Assembly: GCA_937874345.1 (NCBI GenBank)
Contig: CALNBT010000215.1
Span: 1 to 17,255 of the forward strand
Source: an uncultured Prevotella sp.
GTDB lineage: Bacteria; Bacteroidota; Bacteroidia; Bacteroidales; Bacteroidaceae
Length of the DNA: 17,255 nucleotides
Reading direction: 5' to 3'
The notes below the pieces were generated by a model. The model had not been told where the DNA came from. It searched no databases and worked only from the letters and a program-made list of their open reading frames with translations. A program made the position numbers and the translations under genes. Positions within the stretch are counted from its first letter, which is position 1; each line of letters starts with the position of its first letter. Positions 13,687 to 17,255 of the stretch are shown here, one piece after another.

Positions 13687-14811
13687 TTATTCATTTTCAT
13701 TTGTATCTTCTTCCTTCAACTTAATTTTGTTGGCAGCTTCTCTCGTTTTGGGCGAAGCATGCGCTACATAAATCTGGGTAGTGGAGACGTTCTTGTGTGC
13801 CAACAAATGCTGAACGGTATAGATGTCAGTACCTAATTCCATTTGCAATGAGGCGTAGGTGTGCCGAAAACAATGAAATGTGATGTGTTTTTTTATACCC
13901 GAATCCTTTAGCCATCTCCTCATTTCATTATTGCTCATTTCTTTTGTGAATCCAGCAAAAACAGGTTTGTCTGTCTCTGGTTGAATCAGTTCATAGGCTT
14001 CATTACTGATTGGAACAACAGTTTGTACCTTGGTCTTCTGACAAATGAAATCCAAATACCGACCACCATCCGCATATTTGCGGACATTCTCCCATGTTAA
14101 GTTGATAATATCGCTTCGGCGAAGTCCTGTCAAACATGAAAAAATTACAGCTTTCTTCATGACCTCAATAGAACAGGGCGTATTATAAAGGCTTCTTAAT
14201 TCTTCAAGTGTTAAGCTTTCCTTTACAGTTGGAACCCACTTGATATAATCAAGGTAGTCCACAATCTTTTCTTTGATTCGTCTCTCACGATAAGCCAGAT
14301 TGAGAATATTTCTGAAAATGATCCAATAGTCGGCAGCAGAATTTCTATTTAGCGGTTTTCCCGTTGAGAGACTTTTCGCTTTCATCAGATAATCCATGAA
14401 TTTACGGCAGAACTCAACGTCTAACTCTTCAAAGGAACATTCGCCATGGCAGAATGCACTGAAGTGCTTGAGGGAAGACAACCATTTGTTGTGCTTGGTT
14501 CTGCTTACTTCTTCAAAATAATCCAAGAAACTCTCCTTATTCTTGTTATTACTAAAGAAATCATATTTCTCATTGATTATCTCAGAATAGACATTGCATC
14601 TGATTGCTTCTGCTTTCTCAATCATTAAAGCGTTATACTCCTTTTCTCTGGGTGTTTTAGGCTCTGAATAGATGTATATACCTAATGAACGACGACGTAT
14701 AAGTTCCATCGTTTTGGGGTCTCTGTAGCCCGGATAGAATTCCAGAAACAGAGAATGCGTGCCATTGCGCCTGGCTCGACTTCTTAGTGTAACTGTCTTA
14801 CATTGCTGCAT
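13687..14811 (-). CDS. Tyrosine recombinase (phage-type integrase) of the element
   Basis: A 374-aa site-specific recombinase of the Bacteroidales integrase type. Residues 1-80 form an arm-binding-type N-terminal domain; about 90-185 a SAM-like core-binding domain (KHFSAFCHGECSFEELDVEF); and about 200-355 the catalytic domain. Catalytic residues visible: Arg231 (TGLRRSDI), Lys259 or Lys261 (CQKTKVQ), His313 and Arg316 (HCFRHTYA), His339 (LLAHKNVSTTQIY) and the nucleophile Tyr348. All are intact, so it should be active. It is expected to integrate and excise the element, here beside mnmE. Its promoter is a near copy of that of the following HTH gene. Confidence 0.95.
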   Translation of the reverse strand: MQQCKTVTLRSRARRNGTHSLFLEFYPGYRDPKTMELIRRRSLGIYIYSEPKTPREKEYNALMIEKAEAIRCNVYSEIINEKYDFFSNNKNKESFLDYFEEVSRTKHNKWLSSLKHFSAFCHGECSFEELDVEFCRKFMDYLMKAKSLSTGKPLNRNSAADYWIIFRNILNLAYRERRIKEKIVDYLDYIKWVPTVKESLTLEELRSLYNTPCSIEVMKKAVIFSCLTGLRRSDIINLTWENVRKYADGGRYLDFICQKTKVQTVVPISNEAYELIQPETDKPVFAGFTKEMSNNEMRRWLKDSGIKKHITFHCFRHTYASLQMELGTDIYTVQHLLAHKNVSTTQIYVAHASPKTREAANKIKLKEEDTNENE

Positions 14812-14841
14812 TTTATATTTGTTTTTGAATTATTGTTTTCT

Positions 14842-14875
14842 GGTGCAAAAGTCTTAAATGCTCCTATGCTGACCT
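14842..14875 (-). promoter_or_regulatory. Promoter of the integrase gene, matching that of the HTH gene
   Basis: The minus strand has GACTTTTGCACC (14853-14842) as the -7-like region and AGGTCAGCAT (14875-14866) upstream. The 16-nt distance between the caaa and atgctgacct blocks is exactly that seen at 13611-13640. The downstream half of the inverted repeat is degenerate here. Confidence 0.55.
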
Positions 14876-14899
14876 ACCATTCACTTTTATCATTCCTGG

Positions 14900-16438
14900 T
14901 TAATCGTCAGTAATTGGCAGTAATTCGCTGTTTTGAGCTCTTTCAGCCATATATTCATCTATTTCTGTCTTTAGAAGATAGACTTGTTGCCCGCACTTTA
15001 CTTTGGTAACTTTCTTTTTATTAGAGTAGTAGAATACCATGTCCTTGGTCAATTCATACTTGTCCATGACTTCTTGAACAGAGTAGTAATTTTCTTTGCC
15101 ATTAAAGACCAGATGTTTGACTTTGTCTATATGTTCCTTTGAGTAGAATATTTTGCCAAATTCAGCCTTGGTCGGAATTTTATGACGATGGGTAAATGAA
15201 CGGCGGGCTACGGGGGTCATTTTATATTGCTTTTCCATTTCCTCTGGAGTAATCCATTCTTTGACACCATCATTAATTTGTGAGGATCCGAACAAAGCCA
15301 ATACACTTGGTATCTCAAAGAAGTTGAATCCTTTCAGTGATATTTTGGGTATTCTTGCCTCTCTCGTCAGTTTTTGAACATGTCTGATATTGATAGAGTA
15401 CTTCTTGCTTATTTCCTCTGTCGAAAAATAGCCATCAGGAGTTTCAGGAGCTTCAACATTACCAGTCTTATTCTTTATTACCACTTTTGGATGAGAATTA
15501 TTGGCAAAATTGAATTTACCAGTCTTCTCGTCTCGCTCAATGTCGCCAAACTTTCCTTTTATTATTTGTTCATCAAACTCCGATCTGAAAATCATAGTGA
15601 ACTTACCGCGCTTTTCTGTCTTTATTTTCTCTTGACGGATTTGATAGCTGATTTGATCCACAGACAAACCATACTTTTCTATTATTTCATCATAAGTGTA
15701 CCAGTTTGTATCGATATCATTACCTCTGCGTTTATAATTGTCAATATGGACTTTTGAATAGTAGACTAAACGGCCACGAGTTATTCTTGGAATCTTATTT
15801 CGATAAACAAAGGTCAGCACATTCTGTTTTGACATGCATAGTTTCTCCATTAGTTGCTCGGTCGTATAATAGTTGGCCAAGTCAATTTCTTCTATCAACT
15901 CGGCAAAATGAGCATCGACATATACTTTTTTGAAGAAAACGTTTCTGCCATCATAAACCTTGGGAATGCTGCATCGTTCGCAACGAGACAATATAGCTTT
16001 TTTCCCTATATGATACTTTTCACTGATGTCTCGGATTGTATAGTACTCACTATCTTCCTTTTTCTTACTGAATGCGATCCTTTTTTTATACTCAGACGCA
16101 TTATCAAAGGTCTTCTCAATGTCGGATTTTCGGATGATAGTAAGCCCCTTAAATTGCACTGCTTTTATAACTCCAGCGAGTGCATACCTATATATGGTAG
16201 CACGACTCACTCCAAGCAGTTTTGCTGCTTGAATTGGGCTAAGATATTCCGCATTAGGGATAGAATACTCAGTTGACGACTCCAAGTCATTTTGGAGCTC
16301 TTGATATTCTTGCTGAATACTTTTCTTCTTACGTACCCTTGTTGCCTTTGCGTTGCACGCTTTGGAACAGTACAGCGTTGCCATTCGGTGCGCAATGAAC
16401 TGATTTCCGCAGCATTTACAGTGCTTTATTATTTCCAT
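14900..16438 (-). CDS. Zinc-finger protein with seven tandem helix-turn-helix units
   Basis: A 512-aa DNA-binding protein. The N-terminus has a treble-clef-like zinc site, C7-x2-C10 and C24-x3-C28 (CGNQF, YCSKAC), then a basic segment. Seven HTH_17/MerR-like winged HTH units follow, starting near residues 65, 132, 190, 246, 337, 395 and 451. Each has an aromatic-rich start such as YYT or WIT, a helix with EExxxKY, a recognition helix, and a wing ending (F/Y)(F/Y)xKxxID. Units 2-4 and 5-7 have the same spacing (58 then 56 residues). It precedes the integrase by 88 bp and stands behind 10-bp tandem repeats. It may be an architectural recombination factor or master regulator; this is inference. 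I know of no characterised protein with this layout. Confidence 0.85.
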   Translation of the reverse strand: MEIIKHCKCCGNQFIAHRMATLYCSKACNAKATRVRKKKSIQQEYQELQNDLESSTEYSIPNAEYLSPIQAAKLLGVSRATIYRYALAGVIKAVQFKGLTIIRKSDIEKTFDNASEYKKRIAFSKKKEDSEYYTIRDISEKYHIGKKAILSRCERCSIPKVYDGRNVFFKKVYVDAHFAELIEEIDLANYYTTEQLMEKLCMSKQNVLTFVYRNKIPRITRGRLVYYSKVHIDNYKRRGNDIDTNWYTYDEIIEKYGLSVDQISYQIRQEKIKTEKRGKFTMIFRSEFDEQIIKGKFGDIERDEKTGKFNFANNSHPKVVIKNKTGNVEAPETPDGYFSTEEISKKYSINIRHVQKLTREARIPKISLKGFNFFEIPSVLALFGSSQINDGVKEWITPEEMEKQYKMTPVARRSFTHRHKIPTKAEFGKIFYSKEHIDKVKHLVFNGKENYYSVQEVMDKYELTKDMVFYYSNKKKVTKVKCGQQVYLLKTEIDEYMAERAQNSELLPITDD

Positions 16439-16466
16439 CGAGGTATCTGTTTAAGTCTACACTTTT

Positions 16467-16557
16467 GTCTCATAGCGTCTCATAGCGTCTCACAGCGTCT
16501 CACGCTTGTGCCGTGAATTACAAATGGCGCAGAGTTGTGATTCTCACAGCGTCTCAC
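16467..16557. repeat. Tandem 10-bp repeats (iteron-like) at the element end
   Basis: On the plus strand, units GTCTCATAGC (16467-16476), GTCTCATAGC (16477-16486), GTCTCACAGC (16487-16496) and a partial GTCTCACGC (16497-16505) run head to tail. A second cluster, TCTCACAGCGTCTCAC (16542-16557), lies 35 bp further. They sit in non-coding DNA between the seven-HTH gene start and the mnmE terminator. The remaining part of this gap (16439-16748) shows only a GCTC/GAGC inverted repeat at 16592-16605 and the terminator. Confidence 0.85.
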
Positions 16558-16675
16558 TTGTTCCTTCTATCACAATTTTCTCTTAGCTGTTGCTCGTATT
16601 TGAGCGAGAGGAATGAAACTTGGGCCAAAAATAAGCTGAAACTTTTGTTCCAACAAATACCAATTATGAAGTGTT

Positions 16676-16709
16676 AAAAAAATAACCCACTCATTATGAG
16701 CAGGTTATT
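16676..16709 (-). terminator. Intrinsic terminator of mnmE
   Basis: On the minus strand AATAACC (16709-16703) pairs with GGTTATT (16687-16681), with an inner CTCA/TGAG stem, and is followed by a seven-T tract (16682-16676). It lies 39 bp after the mnmE stop codon. Confidence 0.85.
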
Positions 16710-16748
16710 CGTAGTTATTTTAAAATGTTTTAAGTTGTTGGATATGAG

Positions 16749-17255
16749 TTACTTGCCGATGCAAAAATTCTTAAAAATATTCTCCAAAACCTGGTCGGTA
16801 GTAACTTCTCCAACGATATCGCTGAGGTGGAATATGCACTGACGGAGGTCTTCACTGACTAAATCGCCTGAAAGGTTCATACTCATTCCCTCCTGTACGC
16901 GATGTATGGATTCAAGGGCATGGGCAAGGGCTTCGTAGTGACGTATGTTGGTCACAATGACATCGCCCTGATTGATCTGTGGAAGGGCTGAGGCTTTTAC
17001 AAGTATCTCTTCAAGCTTCTCAATGTTCTGCTTGGTTTTTGCAGAGATAAATATCTTATCAGCATCTACATCATTAAAGTAGTTTTGTATCTCATCTTGT
17101 TGCGAAACTGAAAGAAGGTCTGACTTATTGAATAATATGATAAGCTTCTTGCCGAAACAGTGAGGAAGTATCTCTTTCTTTATTTTCTCAAATCCATCGA
17201 CCTTGTCGGTGGTATCAATCATCCATAACACTATATCAGCCTGTGAAAGCTTTTG
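16749..17255 (-). CDS. mnmE: tRNA modification GTPase MnmE, C-terminal part
   Basis: The frame is open to the right edge of the window, giving the last 168 residues; the protein starts outside. It contains the second half of the G domain, with QADIVLWMIDTT after switch II, the G4 motif NKSD, and ISAK as G5. The C-terminal helical domain follows, ending in FCIGK, the conserved tail whose cysteine is characteristic of MnmE. With MnmG it makes the cmnm5/nm5 modification of wobble U34 in certain tRNAs. The reading frame is intact to its normal end, so insertion of the element downstream has not damaged it. A GTG at 17231 inside the frame is not the start. Confidence 0.96.
   Translation of the reverse strand, partial: QKLSQADIVLWMIDTTDKVDGFEKIKKEILPHCFGKKLIILFNKSDLLSVSQQDEIQNYFNDVDADKIFISAKTKQNIEKLEEILVKASALPQINQGDVIVTNIRHYEALAHALESIHRVQEGMSMNLSGDLVSEDLRQCIFHLSDIVGEVTTDQVLENIFKNFCIGK

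Larger units (their letters stand above)
1..16675. mobile_element. Integrative and conjugative element of Bacteroidales type, partial
   Basis: The stretch from the tra genes to the tyrosine recombinase has the content of a Bacteroidales conjugative transposon: integrase, excisionase-like HTH proteins, a helicase/primase operon and TraE-TraF-TraG. It abuts the 3' end of the housekeeping gene mnmE. The right boundary is not resolved. It must lie between the integrase region and the mnmE terminator at about 16676, most likely in the 310-bp non-coding stretch. The left end is outside the window, so target-site repeats cannot be compared. Relaxase and coupling-protein genes are not seen and would be expected further left. 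Confidence 0.85.

Noticed and set aside
15374..16276. Plus-strand open frames of up to 140 aa opposite the seven-HTH gene
   Set aside because: Low-complexity hydrophobic translations that mirror the A/T-rich coding strand; no start signals.
16467..16557. CRISPR array
   Set aside because: The units are only 10 bp and abut with no spacers; no cas genes are present.
16439..16748. A tRNA gene as integration target
   Set aside because: No cloverleaf-like segment or tRNA motif is visible; the flank is mnmE.
16749..17231. A complete 160-aa gene starting at GTG 17231
   Set aside because: The frame is open to the window edge and the upstream residues continue the MnmE G domain; it is a fragment of mnmE, not a short gene.

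Overview
The window looks like one end of an integrative and conjugative element from a Bacteroidales bacterium (Bacteroides/Prevotella/Parabacteroides type), lying directly downstream of the chromosomal gene mnmE. The evidence is the Bacteroidetes-specific conjugation set (TraE/DUF4134, TraF/DUF4133, TraG VirB4-like ATPase), a fimbrillin-like lipoprotein, low G+C, A-rich gene leaders, and several Bacteroidetes -7 promoter boxes (TAnnTTTG). Every gene I accept is on the minus strand, so the window reads from high to low coordinates.

Layout in reading order. (1) 17255-16749: 3' end of mnmE, ending in the conserved FCIGK tail, then an intrinsic terminator at 16709-16676. (2) 16748-16439: a non-coding junction region with tandem 10-bp repeats. 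The element end probably lies here. (3) 16438-13185: a recombination/control module with a zinc-finger protein carrying seven HTH units, a tyrosine recombinase, and an excisionase-type HTH protein. The last two share a promoter/operator architecture. (4) 12944-11291: a two-TM membrane protein of unknown function, a terminator-containing leader, and a helical protein of unknown function whose start region looks frameshifted. (5) 11131-7337: a tightly packed replication operon with an HTH protein, a 49-aa small protein, a RepA-like hexameric helicase ATPase, a Toprim primase-like protein, a second HTH protein, and a second Toprim protein that has lost key acidic residues. It ends at a strong terminator (7290-7261). 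(6) 7093-1: the start of the conjugation operon with a small membrane protein, two TraE paralogues and TraF, then an inserted group (fimbrillin-like lipoprotein and two related small proteins), then TraG and the first 35 codons of a secreted protein.

How it may work together (inference): the recombinase and its excisionase-like partners integrate and excise the element beside mnmE, the helicase/primase operon copies the excised form, and the tra operon builds the mating channel. No relaxase or coupling protein is visible, so these should lie beyond the left edge. No antibiotic-resistance gene, tRNA, rRNA, IS element or CRISPR array is present.

The most unusual points are the seven-HTH protein next to 10-bp iterated repeats, the active/inactive Toprim pair, matched promoters on the recombinase and HTH genes, and a possible switchable or broken start on the 245-aa gene.
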